Below are positions 25,801-41,024 of a stretch of 64,000 bases of DNA, in pieces. Numbering within the stretch: position 1 is the first letter of the stretch; each line of letters begins with the position of its first letter. Under the pieces are notes generated by a model. That model searched no databases. It saw only the letters and a program-made list of their open reading frames with translations, and was not told where the DNA came from. A program made the position numbers and the translations under genes. The stretch is from Rotaria socialis (Eukaryota > Rotifera > Eurotatoria > Philodinida > Philodinidae), in the NCBI GenBank assembly GCA_905331475.1, contig CAJNYU010001410.1, positions 90,551-154,550 of the forward strand, given 5' to 3'.

Positions 25801-28479
25801 CTTGCCATGTGAATGATAGTGAAACAAATTGATGATCTTCGTGCTTGATAAAGCATCTGACATTCACACAAATCACTGAGGGACCGTTTAAAAGTCAGAT
25901 GAAAATATACATTTTCCCTTCTCTGAATGTTTATAATTGATATGATTGCTATCTTTACACGGTTAGATCTATTTTAAGTCCCCCTGAAAAAAACCAAGTA
26001 AGAAATTTTCTAAAAAATTCAACGCCTCCATCATGATTTTGAACTAGAACAAATTAATCTTATGCGAGCCATCCGTATGTTGTTTGCCTACGGAGTTAAT
26101 AAAAATAAAAGTTTGTGTCGTTCGTAAGATTAATATTCCTTGGCTCGAAAATTTCGAAGGAAGTCAAGAGACATTTCATCTTGTATGGTCTATTATTCCA
26201 GGTAATTCAATCAGAAATCTACATGCCTATTCCAGAAATTAAAAATTTCAGCTATTAGTTTGTTAGGAACACTATTCTTTTAAAAAAAACTATGAATTAA
26301 TTTCATCTGCAAAATATTTTGTGTAATATAATTGTGCCAGAAGAATTTTTTGCGATTCCCTGAGTCTACGTTGCCTCTGACAAAATTAATTATTTCGAAA
26401 ATATGAAAGTAGACTAATATAGAAAGTATTCTGGATATCATGTTGTCTAAATAGGCAACACATGCGTAAGAAAACTTCAAGTTTGTGATTATGATTTTCT
26501 TTGACATTGTCCGGAACAGGAAATTCAAACAATAAAGTCATTGAATTGCGGTTGAGAAGACTGTAAAAGTGATGCAATTATTTTTCTTTTTTAATATAAG
26601 AACAGATCGCTCACTCAAACTTATTTATCCCTGTTAGACACGGACATGAACATAATGAAAACTATCAAAACTTGAATCAAACTAATTCGTTCGTATAGTT
26701 AAATATGATTGAGAAGGCTGATTAACCTTTTTTTTGTCAACTACAAAAGGTTTTAGATACCGTTCTGGCAGGATTATAATATAAAAACATGACGAAGATG
26801 CGTTTTTTAATTATAGGAATATTCTTCAATACAATCTACTTTGTGATGCATTCTATCACTATTCATTCATTCGATCCTTTAGAAATACAATCAGGAAATA
26901 GTTTAAATCATGGGTAATTACAAACCGACTATTTCTAATCATAATTCAGATATTAGAACGAAAATTCATTGCTTTACGATCTATGAATAGAAATGCCTGT
27001 GAAATTCTTTACTATTCACTTCGACACTAGTTTTAGGTTTTATTTCATAAAAATAATCATACCTGACTTTTAGTTGATTCCAACGAGTCTTGTTCTTTTT
27101 GTTGCTGTGTTTTTCCTGGTAAAATATGCAATAAGCGACCTTGAAAAGCATGCCCATCGAGTTGATTAAAAGCTCCTAAGGCATGTTCAGGAAACATAAA
27201 TGTAACATGTGCAAAACCTTTCGGTTGTTTTGTTAAACTATCAATGGGCATATTAATATTTGTTATTCGTCCAAATGGACTAAAAAGTTGGTCTAAATCT
27301 TGTTCAGTTGTTCTATATGAAAGATTTCGTACGAATAATTCGCCTGTTTCACCAATTGCTTCATTAATGGGTTCATAGGCTTTCATTGGCTTTTTATTAT
27401 TATCTTTTGATTTATTTAATAATTCTTTATTTTTAATAAATGATGTTAATTCTAAATAACGATTTTCACCGGTTTTCTTAATTGATAATACAGTTTTTTG
27501 TTTAAACATTGCTTTATTCATATCATCTTCATTTTCGAGTTCAATCCAGCAAACTCCTGTTAAGGAATTCGTTTTACGATTGTGAATTAAACGACAACGA
27601 ACAATAGATATTGGAGAGAAAAATTGACGAATATCGTTTTCTTTGGATGAATATGGTATGCCACAAATTTTTATTAGATAACGAGGCTTTTTAGGTTTGT
27701 CTTCTTTAACAGGAATAGGAAGAGAAGGAACAGAAGATATTGGTTTATTTTCAGCAGGCTTCGATGGTGTCTTTTTTTCGTCTTCAGTATTTTTCATTGA
27801 ATCATTCCATATGATTTGTTCACTTTTCTTCATTGAATCAACATTTTTAACGAATTCTTTAAATTTTTCATCATATTTAAGATCACCAAGTATTGCATCC
27901 ACCAATTGACTACTTCCTTTTGATTTCGTTTTCGGTTTATTTGTTGCCTCGGGAATTTTTATTGGTTCAGGAATCTGTTCAGAATATTTACTCCACGGTC
28001 TCGGACGATTACTATCATTCAAAGCAAAACATTGTTCAACAATTATTTTTGATGTACCAATATAAGATTTATTTAATTTATCAATTGCACGTTGAGCTTC
28101 TTCATCGTTTATAAATCCAACAAATGCAAAACGACGGAATATACCATCTTTGGTATATTTTAATTGTAGATCAGTTATGGATCCGAATGGTTGGAAATGT
28201 TTTCGAATCTGTTCTTCTTTAACCTAAGCAAGAGAGTGATAAAGAAATTCTACATGTAGTTTAATTTACATAGAAAATCTGTAAGATAGAATTCGCATAG
28301 CTATGAAGTCGTATAAAATACTCTGAAATTCAATATTTGTAGTGCAATATAAAAAAATATATAATTTTTTCTATCTCTTTTTATGTAATAGAAAACACTT
28401 TCAGGCACACTTCTTAGGTAGTTATTGCATATATTTTACATACTTGTTTTGGTAAGTTTTTGACAATCACACGAGACAT
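22880..28479 (-). CDS. RBM19: Six-RRM ribosome biogenesis factor RBM19/Mrd1
   Basis: Eight exons (28444-28479, 27063-28223, 24970-25497, 23808-23924, 23546-23751, 23262-23484, 23088-23208, 22880-23019) give 843 residues; yeast Mrd1 has 887 and human RBM19 960. The start MSRVIVKNLPKQ matches the family N-terminus. RRMs lie at about 3-80, 193-270, 307-382, 488-560, 596-675 and 698-775, with RNP cores such as LFVRNLSYRT, VILAKNLPIKT, LFVKNLNFDT and ILVKNIPFQA. The family-specific block VRLAVGETQIIHETRQFL precedes RRM4. The protein works in the nucleolus in small-subunit pre-rRNA processing. Two introns are long (25498-27062 and 23925-24969). The acidic C-terminus ends DDDDNDE. The gene is divergent from the BiP gene across 753 bases. 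Confidence 0.93.
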
Positions 28480-29232
28480 GATGAATAATCTAAAAGAAAA
28501 CTATATATTTGTTAATTCTTTTCTCTGCAATACTCTTGTATCAACACTTTTTGTTCACCAGTTATTCGCAAAAATCATCCGTACGAATATTAAATGGAAC
28601 CTCTATTTGATGACTGTGTTTTGTGATGAAAAATATAAACTCTAGCAAATCAATCCTACGCTGTCCCTTGCTATTCAAATCATTTTATTTTATTTTCATG
28701 ATAGAATTCATGCAATATTCGATTTCAAAAACACGTTCATGACTTTAATGATTTTGATTAGTGTATATGATTATACAATAAAAATGCATGATGGAAATCT
28801 TCTTTAACTTAGATAAATTAAAATTAAAATTTTACAATTTTAATAGTATTTATGCATGTTTATCTTCAAACATTCTCCAACTTTCTAGTTGACTTGAAAA
28901 GATGTCGCCAACAGATGACTCAGTCGTAACTGTATCTTTACAATTTTCATAATACTAATCATTTTTCCTGTCAAGTGTCTAAATCCGCACGCATTTCGTT
29001 GCATTATTTTTTATTTCTCTTACTATTTTCGACCGCAAGTGTCTCATTGCTTACACGTACGATCGACGTCATCCGAAATGTTTTGCTGGACCAATCAAAT
29101 GCAGACAGCATTTTCATCCTTCAGCAACAAGCAAAACATGCATGTACTACTTCAAGAATCTTCATTTTAAATATATACAACGCGTTTTCAACAACACTAT
29201 CATTTTGTTAACAAATCATACGTTTAGTAGAC
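28480..29232. promoter_or_regulatory. Shared divergent promoter region (RBM19 and BiP)
   Basis: 753 bases separate the two start codons. On the BiP side I see a CGACGTCA site (29064-29071, reading TGACGTCG on the minus strand, similar to ATF/CREB and UPRE sites), a CCAAT box (29091-29095) and a TATA-like ATATATACA (about 29171-29179), in that order towards the BiP start at 29233. A full ERSE (CCAAT, nine bases, CCACG) is not present. Function is inferred from motif and position only. Confidence 0.35.
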
Positions 29233-31611
<2,379 letters not shown>

Positions 31612-32882
31612 AAAAAAACAGAAAGTACTAGGTGAATGTAAAGATAGGAAGAGGTCAGATTCTTCCATATTTATTTATGCTTGCTACGTTCATTCCAGTC
31701 TTTTTTTGCTCGCATTGTATCACAAAACTAACAGAGCAGCAACACGCTTTTTGTTTATTCAATTATTTTTCTCATTCTCTCTTGTTCTGTGGTGAACTTT
31801 ATTCGATTGATTTTTTCCTTCTGTCTTTTGTTATTGGTATATATATAGTGTGAGAATTTTTGTTTTTGTGTTAAATATATTGCGACAGAGAAACAAGCTA
31901 AAAAAAAGTAATTGATCATAGAAACAGCAAATTGATATTAATAGTACGCCACTCTACAGTTGATAAAATGAATTCAGAATGAAAAACAACAAGAAAAATA
32001 AGCTGAAAGTTGTACAAATTGCAAATAGTTCAGTTTCTCAAGATTCAGCGTACGTAGATAATTTTTCATAATACGAATTCATCCGATGCAGTTCTTAAAT
32101 ATTTTTCAACAGTATTGTGGAGAACTCGGACGAGTGAATGAGAAGAAACATTGCATAAACAGAGAGAGAGAGAGAGATGACAATGAACAGAACAATTATT
32201 CATTCAAACATATGGCAATATAAATCATGTGCAATCAAATATGATCGTTAAAACCGTGAAGGAAGTTCATAATTTATTTAGTCATAATTCTTCTCTATCG
32301 TAGTAAAAAGACTGAAATCTGGAACACAATTAGCTTCTGTCATCTCAGAAAAAGTCTAAAGGCTATGTGTTTTCAACAATATCACAGAGATGCTTATGTC
32401 AAACGGAAATATTTCAGCGGCGTAACCAAATTAGCGTATTCTTTAACACAAAACACCATTATAAATAATAAATTCTAATTTTAGCATTACCACTAAAGAG
32501 AAAAGCTTTTCATGCATTCCTAGTACTCATTCATTTCCTTATACGGACCATACATAGTGGTTCATTAAATATTCAAGCGATTTCGTATTCATAAAGAGAG
32601 CTTTTGCTAAATTATCATGTTTTTAATTAGTCTTATTCTTTAGAATAAAGCTTCCCTAATGGATCTCTACTTTCGAAGAAAAAAAGAGGATAGTTCATGA
32701 AGCTGAATCAATTAAAGAATTTGCACAATAATATGACAAATGAAATATTTTGAGGTCGTTTATTTTATAAACAAAAGTCGGCCCAAATAACAATGAATTT
32801 CTTGCTTAGCAACAAATAAACCTTACATCATTTAACAATATTTTTGGGGACAAAACTAACAATTGTTTAACAACAAAGAATA
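31612..32882. other. Intergenic between converging genes
   Basis: 3' flanks of BiP (+) and the zinc-finger/RGG gene (-). A GA microsatellite lies at about 32161-32175. No coding exon or RNA gene is seen. Confidence 0.5.
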
Positions 32883-35833
32883 TTAATGAAAATTTTGTTG
32901 TTGCTGATAAGTATTTTGATTTGCGATATAACGATAATCAATCCGATTTGATGATGATGGTAATGGTGGTGGTGGCGGCGGCGGTGGTAGCTGTTGTTGT
33001 TGTTGTTGTTGATATGGCGCTGGATTATCATAGCGAGGTTTCTTATTTGGCCATGATTGCCGTTGATTATAATAATTGTTGTTGTTATTATTATTATTTT
33101 GTTGATAAGGCCGTTTGTTATTACTGTTAACAAAATTTGGGTTGTCTAAGAAAAGAAAACGAACTAAATGTATTGAATAAATAGAATTAAAAACTAAAAT
33201 TACATGGCCGAAACGTTGTTGGTAGATGGAAATTATTTTGTGCATAGAATTGATTTGTAGGATTATTATTAATATTATTATTATTAAATAAGCGTGGTTG
33301 ATAATTCGATGGCTGATAGTTTGATGATTGATGATATTGTTCTAAATACAAGAAAAGGAATTCATTGTGGCATTTAAAATGTCAATTAAACAACCTGAAT
33401 GGAAATGTTGTCCATTTTGTTGATGGAAGTGACCTCGTGGTCTAAAATTTTGACCGCGAAATGGTTGTCCTCCACGACCACGACCACGACCGCGTCCGCG
33501 TCCTCGGCCTCTATCATTACCATTACCATGATTGAATCGATTATTGTTATTATTATTATTATTATTATTGCCTTGTTGATTATGAACATTATGCATAACT
33601 TGTTGTGCAAGTTGTGTATCAAAACGTTTAATATCATCTTGAAGGCCCTCCATTGTTACAGGCTCAAGATTATATTTTAATCGATATTCATCAGGTGTTT
33701 TAGCCATCTGTTGAATACCACCATTACGTTGTTCATGACTTAATTGATTAAAATTTAAATAAGTCTATAGAAAAAAAAAAGAAAAAGAAAAAGAAAACTT
33801 CAACCGGTCCTTTTTTCCAATATAATATATTTACCACAAGACGTGGTATATTATCAACTTCGCGTTGTCGACGTTTTCGTAATAAATCACGATGGCCTTT
33901 CCAACCAAGATGCTAAATAAGATTTGAAAATCTTTTTTTTAACAATAAATTTTAATTAAATCAATACTTTTTCTAGTGTATAAGCTGATTCGAATGATTT
34001 TTTACAAAACGTGCAATAATACGCATTTTTAATAGTTTTATTAGATGGTGGAAGTCGATAGGCATTAACTCGTGTTCGGTAATAATCCACTTTATCCAAT
34101 GGAATAAATTCATTTAATAAACGACCAGTAAATAAACTCTACAAAAACCATAGATTAAGTAGAAAATTGAAAAAGAAAGACTTACATGTTGAACAGCTCG
34201 TCGATACGGTGGAAGACGCTTTAAATTATTCTCATGTTTTTCACTTGATTCAAAATGCTTTTTAGTTTTAAAACAAACAAATCCATTCAAAAGAAACTAT
34301 AAAGATTTTATTATCATCTGCTTACACAAAGAATTGCTTTTCGTTTTCGAAAACATTGTTTACAAATATCACACCTGAAAAGATTCGTTTCAACAAATAA
34401 AAACGAGACAGCTTTTTATTCCGTTCAATACTCACCAAAAACCCGGTTTATTTTCTTGACGATGAAACATACGCCATGTTTGAATAGAATGTGCTATTAT
34501 ACGTTCGCGTTCTGGTTCAACACTTGTGTATACACAGTAATCAAGGACTTCCTACGAAAAAAGTACGATATCGATACATTGAAGAATTTATGTCTACTGG
34601 TAGTTTCAAAAAGTAGAAACACTTCAGAGATGGAAACACCGCTAGTTTACGAGTAAAAAGTGTCAGAACATGAATTATTTATGTAAATGGCAGTTCTGTG
34701 ACTTTCACAATTGACGGATGTTTTATCAGCGAAGATGAAAAATCCCTGAAGAAAATTTTCTAGCACCAATGGAATTTCTCTCGTTATCGAATAGAATACA
34801 GGATATACAGGGGTTGCCCAAATTATAGCCCCCNGGGGGGGCTATAATTTTGACAACCCCTGTGTATATATATATATAAATATTTCTCACTTACTTTAAC
34901 AATTTGCTCATTGGATTTTCCTGTGTCATCACAATAGCGTGGTACAGTCCAAACATGATCGACTTCTTTTCGATTGATTTCTGTAGATTTTTTATCGTTT
35001 ATATTGTATGAGAGAAAAAAAAGTGTTTTTTACTACCTCGCGCAACAAAAAAACTTTGTGGTGGCATTTTTAATTGATGTTTTTCATTGTCTTGATTAAA
35101 TTTATGCACAAGTATTTGATACAAATCATTGAGTGATGGTGCATGTTGATGTTCATATTTAGTATTATTATATTCTAATGAGCCGCTTACACTGAAATCA
35201 ACAGATTGAATGTCAATGGGAATACTTTCAAATGGTATCTAAAAACAAATATTCTAATGAAGGATTTTCTCTACTAAATATTTTTACTACTTACTCTATT
35301 GTAAAGTAATAGATTAACAAATATTTCCACTGATGATGTTTCAATCGCACATCCTTCCTTAAAAAGTTAAAGAAAAAATGATTTTATTTTTATACATAAT
35401 AAGAAAAGATTCACTAACACCAAGACGTTTTTTTTCATCACGTCGTTTATATCGATGTTCTGTAGACACAAAATGTTCACGATATGCTTCGAATTTACTG
35501 AAGGATACTGAACATAATTTACAAGAAAATGGTTTTATTTGACCATCATCTTTAAGTACTTCCGCTTCGTCTTCGTCTTCTTCAGCAGGTTCGATTTCTT
35601 CATGATTATTATGATCTTTCTCCTCCTCTTCTTCTTCTTCCTCTTCTTCTTCCATTGTGAAAGTTCTAAAATTAATTGGACAAAATGCTTTCAGTAAAAT
35701 ACAATCGAAATTTGTTTATTTATTGTCTCTTATACCCTTCATCATCTGGATCTAATAATGCTTGATAACCTTGTGGTTGATCTTCATCATAGCTTTCATT
35801 ATATTCATCATCGTCATCGTCATTTGCAAACAT
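32883..35833 (-). CDS. Unrecognised U1-type zinc-finger protein with RGG box
   Basis: Thirteen exons (35736-35833, 35419-35665, 35295-35357, 35037-35238, 34895-34980, 34436-34551, 34326-34374, 34186-34296, 33968-34138, 33835-33912, 33395-33764, 33204-33341, 32883-33145) give 663 residues with every junction in phase. The N-terminus is acidic (runs of Asp and Glu). Three zinc-finger-like segments follow: SCKLCSVSFSKFEAYREH; CDICKQCF followed by VCFKTKKHFESSEKH; and YYCTFCKKSFESAYTLEKH. Their long Cys-His spacing is that of RNA/dsRNA-binding U1/matrin-type fingers. The C-terminal third is low complexity: Asn runs, an RGRGRGRGRG box, Gln runs and eight prolines. I infer an RNA-binding protein but cannot name an orthologue. 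It starts 102 bases downstream of FAN1 on the same strand. Confidence 0.8.
34806..34866. repeat. Palindromic transposon termini around an N (intronic)
   Basis: The arms (ACAGGGGTTGCCCAAATTAT then AGCCCCC, and GGGGGGGCTATAATTTT then GACAACCCCTGT) are near-perfect inverted repeats separated only by N at 34834. A TA precedes the left arm. This looks like the two terminal inverted repeats of a Tc1/mariner-like element whose interior is missing from the assembly. It sits in intron 5 (34552-34894) of the zinc-finger/RGG gene. Confidence 0.55.
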
Positions 35834-35935
35834 TTTTTTTTCTAGAATGTTACAAAGCTTGTTCAAAACGAACTTGTTCTTGGAAGATCTGATAAAGAAA
35901 TTTATTTATTTTAACGATAACAAAAAAGATGAAAA
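35834..35935 (-). promoter_or_regulatory. Candidate operon spacer: poly(A) signal plus trans-splice acceptor
   Basis: Only 102 bases separate the FAN1 stop and the next start. In minus-strand order they hold overlapping AATAAA copies (35901-35910), an acceptor TTTCTTTATCAG (ending 35889) and a second TTCTAG (ending 35842) just before the ATG. That order is what spliced-leader trans-splicing of a polycistronic transcript needs. Trans-splicing is reported for bdelloid rotifers; its use here is inferred. Confidence 0.45.
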
Positions 35936-38900
35936 TTAATCAAGTTCAATAATTGATGGCGTTCGCTGTAACGTTTTCTTTGCACCGTTGGCTAAAAGCA
36001 AAAGAATGGAATATGTGCCGCAATCAAAGAATATTTCCTGTTAAAATATACTTACCACTAACTTTACATACTTCACAATCAATTTCAAATTCAACTAATT
36101 TATCAAGCCAGACTATTTGATGATGTGAAAGACGGTCATTATGACTTTTTACTTCAACAAACTAAATTAAAAATTAGTAAACATTTGAAGCTAACTTGTT
36201 TTAGTATATACTTTGCATTTTTTGGATACCGGGTTCCATACGAATAAATCTGGAAAACCTTTCCATACAGCACGATTATGTACAAATGTATAAGTTGATA
36301 TTAATTGAATTTGTTCGGATGTTAAACATTTCAAAGCACTCTATAATACGTCAATGATGATTAGAAAATAAGAATCAATATCATCTATTGTCTTACTAAT
36401 AATGTTGATTTTGTTGGAAATAATTCCCAATTTACAACGGAACTCATTGTTAGATTGTACATATCCCAGTTTTTTTCAGCGACATCTTGAATATTCTAAA
36501 ATTATTTTGAACTAATTATAAAAGAAATTTCTCAAATGTGAATTAAGCTGATATTTTGTTTGATAATTATGTTGTAACCTATCTGATAGATATCCTTGAA
36601 AAATTGGTCTACCTGGTCTATTCTTATCAATTTAAAAACAAATTCTACTCTATTAATAACAACAATCTATGGGAATGAATTTTTTTGCAAAGTCTATAGT
36701 AATCTCATCTGTACCTACTTATTCGGAGTACACTCCTCAACCAACGAATATTCCAACAGGATTTATAGATTAAAACAATATCGTCCTAGGTTTCAATGCA
36801 AGTGTTTTATAGGCACTTGAATAGGATTCTAATCTCTAGTAGATGAATGATCTTGTTCGAGTCGACCATAGTTCTGTTGAAAGTATTGCTGTATACTAGC
36901 TTAGATAAATAGTATTAAAATTTCTCTCTGTTCAATTGTAATCAGTTTTTTTTAGAGAAACTATGTTATCATAGAATTCGAAATGAAATAAATTTTAGTA
37001 ACCGATACATTGATACTAAACGCAATAATTATGCAGTATGTCGCAGCAAATTCTTGACAAACTTCCTCTAACGTATTCGTAGCATACATGCCTCGACACT
37101 AATTTCACAGATATCCCACAAAAGAAACTAAGTATCTGGTTGGTTGAATTCATTTTATCATAAAAAGATAAATTTGTCTTTCAATCGAATAAAATATATG
37201 CTGCAATATTCTGAGTCAATTTTTCTTACTTCTTCAGAATTCAAGTGACTTATTCGTTCATCAATCTGGCTTTGACGTGACTTATAAAAAGCATCGGTTT
37301 GAAAATCAAGAGGTTCTGTTTGAAATATATCAATAAGTAGATCAGGTGTTGGCAACGTATAAATTAAATCAAGAAATAAAAGGCCAATTAATGTTCGAAT
37401 TATAGCTCCTTCAGAATGAATACCTAAATTGGAATATAACCAATAAGATTTATATTGATATGAAAAAGAAAATTTACCATAAGGATAATCCTCTTGCGTT
37501 CGATAATGTTGAATAGCTAATTGTTCAACATTACAAAATTGTATTGAACCATCAACTGGATCTTGTATTGTATATGTTACTTTACCCATTCGAGCATCAT
37601 TGGCTATTAGACGTCCAGTAACTTCAATCTAATGTGTCAAAATCAAGATTTTTTTCTTTTGTTTTATTATTAAATCTAACTTCAGTCGGCATTGGTATAT
37701 TCCACATTAGTTTTTCGTCTTCATTGTTTATCCAATCTGCTACAAGTACTCCTCTGGATTTTGGTCGTGAATATAATTTTCTTGCTCGTTCACACAGTGA
37801 AAGACGATCACCTAATTTAACATAAGGATCCTTTAATGCATCATATATTGTATTTAAACATTGTTGATGACCATTCGTTTTAACATAATTTTCTTGTATA
37901 AGTGCTAAACGATTCCATAATTTACCTCGACGATGTCGACTATAGTTTGCTCGATCTAAACTAATGAATATAAATTAATCTGTTGAAATGAATAACAGGA
38001 GTAAATTAAAATCTATCAAAAAGAAATATACTCAGTAAATATTGAATTAATTCGATAGATTCATCATAACGTCGAGCTCGTTGTAATATTTCAGTTAGCG
38101 ACGACAGAATACGAGCACGAACATAATCGGGTGAAAAGCGACGAAAATAGCCGGGCAATTGTTCACTGCGACAAAACAAAAATGACACTTTTATTATTTC
38201 ATATTATTTTCAAGTATGTACTTTTCAATAGATGAGTCAATCATTGCACGAAATTGTTCATTATATGTTTCATAGAATTTTATTAATTCATCGGTATTTT
38301 TCGATTCTTCTAATTGAAAATATTCTGTTTGAAGATCGATAGCTTCTTGGTAACTAAATAAAAAATGATGAAAATGAAAATCTTTTGACTTAATTATTTT
38401 ATCAATGAAAAAATTTCAAGGTGAGCTTTCCTAGCTGCTAATCTCTGAATGTACTAGTATTTTATTGTTTGTTAAGGACCATTTTGTTCAGGAAAACGTT
38501 CTAAACGAGCATGTGCTTTCGCCTGGAGTTTTAGTCATTTGAGTACATTTTCAGTTTACTGCATCTCTGTTATCTCGCTAGAGAGCCAATCTTTTTATAC
38601 TAAAATAATTATCATTTTAGAAAAATTAAGATTCTTCTAAAGATCATAATTCTAGAAGAGAGTGTTATGGACATATAAACTTTTTAGAAATCTTATCGTT
38701 TGAAATGGACATCTATAATTAGTAAAATATTATCATTTGTAGTATAATATGAATTGCTGTCTCAAGCTTGTGAACAGTTTGAAAACAAATATATAACTGA
38801 ATAATACCGGATCAGGTTCATCGCCTTGTAAATGATCATTGAGATACAAAAAACTAATTGATTTATTACGTATGCAGAAACAAAGATCCTCTGTATCTCT

Positions 38901-41024
38901 ATCAATGACAGATGAACATGTTCTATTGAATTTCCTATATTATTCCGTCAATTAAAGGAAAATAAAATCTTAAGAAAAACACTGCGTAGCCCTTTCGTAT
39001 GTATCTACAAAGATAATATCCTTGAGTTTCACGTCCATATAGTATTATAGTGCTGGTGTCATTACTGGCGGTATGTTCTAAGTATTTTTGTTATTCTAAT
39101 ATAAAATAGAAAACCGATGAAATTCATATGCTTGTTTTTCGATAGTTCTATCGAATAAATACATCATGAACCTTTACGATAAAAACATTATTGTTCTAAT
39201 AATAGAATATATGTGTAACAGATGTTCTCCAATTGTTAATATCAGTTATAGACGATCAATGATAGTGCTATGTGAAACCTAATTGACTAGTCCAACATTT
39301 GAAATAGGCCATGACAAGAAAAAAAAAGATAATCGGCAGACCTGAATTAGTAGACTAGCCTTATGATAACTAGTTGTACTTTCACAACTTGCGGACAGAA
39401 ACCTATTCGTTTAAAACTGATTAAACCCTATAAAACGTTGCCTTTGTAATAGTTATTAGAATAAAATACAAAATATCTATTTCATCAGGATAATCCATGC
39501 ATCGACTATAATTGGAATAATGAATTCCAAGGCTGTTCAAGACAAGCTTAGAGAAATATCTTTTGTTTTTCTAATATTTCAATAGAAAGGTCAGGCCATG
39601 ATCTCATCTCTCCTATATATCGTTATTTTACATCTCAGTTAATGATGCCTAGTCTTTTCTTAGTCTCACATCGCGTGATGACATATAAAAATGTTTTATC
39701 ATAACATGGGTATTGCTCGCCTTTCATTACTATCAATTTATCGATCATCGATGCTTAATGACAATCGTCTAGTCTACGTTTTAAAAAATCATGATAATTT
39801 AAAAGCAAAAAAAGTAATTCTTATGAACCATCTTACCACTTCAATTGTTCAGGGGTTTTAAATGGTAAATATTCATGATTAATTTGATCTGCATTCCATG
39901 GTAGTCGAAGTTGTCCACGAGTAATTTGAAATGTTTTATATCTAAATAGTCGTTCGTTGAAAATTTTCTTTTAAGAAACCAGAAAAATATTTTTACAATA
40001 GTGCAAATGCATTTTGATCAAGATCATCCGTAGCTAAAAGTGCAACTGGGTGATACGTTAACATCATACGAAAAAACAATCCACGAACATCTTCGGATAT
40101 TTTATAACAATTATTTATCATTCGTTTTAATCTGAATATGCAAAATAAAGAAGTTTATATTATCGAAATTTGTTTTTGAATATACAAAACTCTTTTAATA
40201 AAATATGATCACGATTTGTCGTCGTCGTTGAGCCAAACATTGATTTATATTGGTTTGTTAGATTTTTTAAATTTTCTATTGAGGTTTTTTTCGATTTATT
40301 TGTTTTTGATTGACAATGGAAACGTTTCGAAAAATCACGCATTTCATCACTAGTTAATAAACGAAGACCAGCATCAAGATTGTCTAATGATGATACTAAA
40401 AAATTAAAAAAATATGAATTTACTTTTTTCAATCAATTTTTTATTTCTTACTATCTTGTAATAAACCTATTTGCACAAGTGGATTTAAACTATCGTTATC
40501 ATTTGTTACATCAGATATTTCATAATTAATAGTCGATCGTCGAAGCCATTTACAACGACGCATTAATAAACGAACAAATATAATTTGTGATGACGCTGAA
40601 TAAAATATTTATTGAAGAGATAAAAAAAATCGCAGAAAAAGAAGAAAAACTAACCAGATAATGCTTGAAATTTTTTCAATAATATTAATTCATTTTCATC
40701 AAATAAACATTTATGATGTTCAAGTAATGATGAAAGAATTAATAAGAATTTATCCAAATAAAATTGATTTAACGAGAAGTTAGTTTCGATATTTTCCTTA
40801 CTTTGAGAACTATCCTCACTGTTTATTGCATGTGAATCTGATTTTGTTCGTTTTAGTTTCTTGTTATTCTCATATGCATTTGTCGATAATCGTTTATTGG
40901 TTTGTCGATTAGATGTTGTTGAATCATTTAAACCACCATCGTCATCATTACTATTATTCACTAATTTACTAGTTGTTGCTGATTTTTTAATTGTAAAAAA
41001 TTTATCCAATCGACTTTGTTGCAT
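35936..41024 (-). CDS. FAN1: FAN1 structure-specific nuclease (VRR-NUC)
   Basis: Fourteen exons (40655-41024, 40452-40595, 40191-40395, 39997-40131, 39837-39941, 38222-38353, 38032-38165, 37681-37955, 37478-37628, 37230-37423, 36397-36495, 36212-36340, 36056-36161, 35936-35991) sum to 744 residues; human FAN1 has 1017. The VRR-NUC active site is intact: E555 in GIHSEG, D679 in GFPDLFVW, and E694 and K696 in FVEVKSHNDRLSHHQ. The central part matches the SAP-like and TPR regions (for example RARILSSLTEILQRARRYDE). FAN1 cuts 5' flaps and unhooks DNA interstrand crosslinks in the nucleus. The N-terminus is short and has no UBZ finger. Residues 3-10 (QSRLDKFF) fit a PCNA-binding PIP box. Intron 5 is about 1.5 kb. 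The donor of intron 3 (GTTTTG) is weak. Confidence 0.92.

Noticed and set aside
29091..29113. Full ER-stress element upstream of BiP
   Set aside because: CCAAT is present, but the bases nine positions later are ACAGC, not CCACG.
33399..33680. Plus-strand frames rich in Thr, Ser and Ile
   Set aside because: They are the complement of the Asn-repeat and RGG-coding exon of the minus-strand zinc-finger/RGG gene.
38485..38525. Minus-strand stretch reading KAHARLERFPEQNG inside a FAN1 intron, resembling a TPR-like exon
   Set aside because: It has no phase-compatible acceptor and donor. The exon ending at 39837 joins the exon starting at 38353 directly in phase 2 with correct homology.
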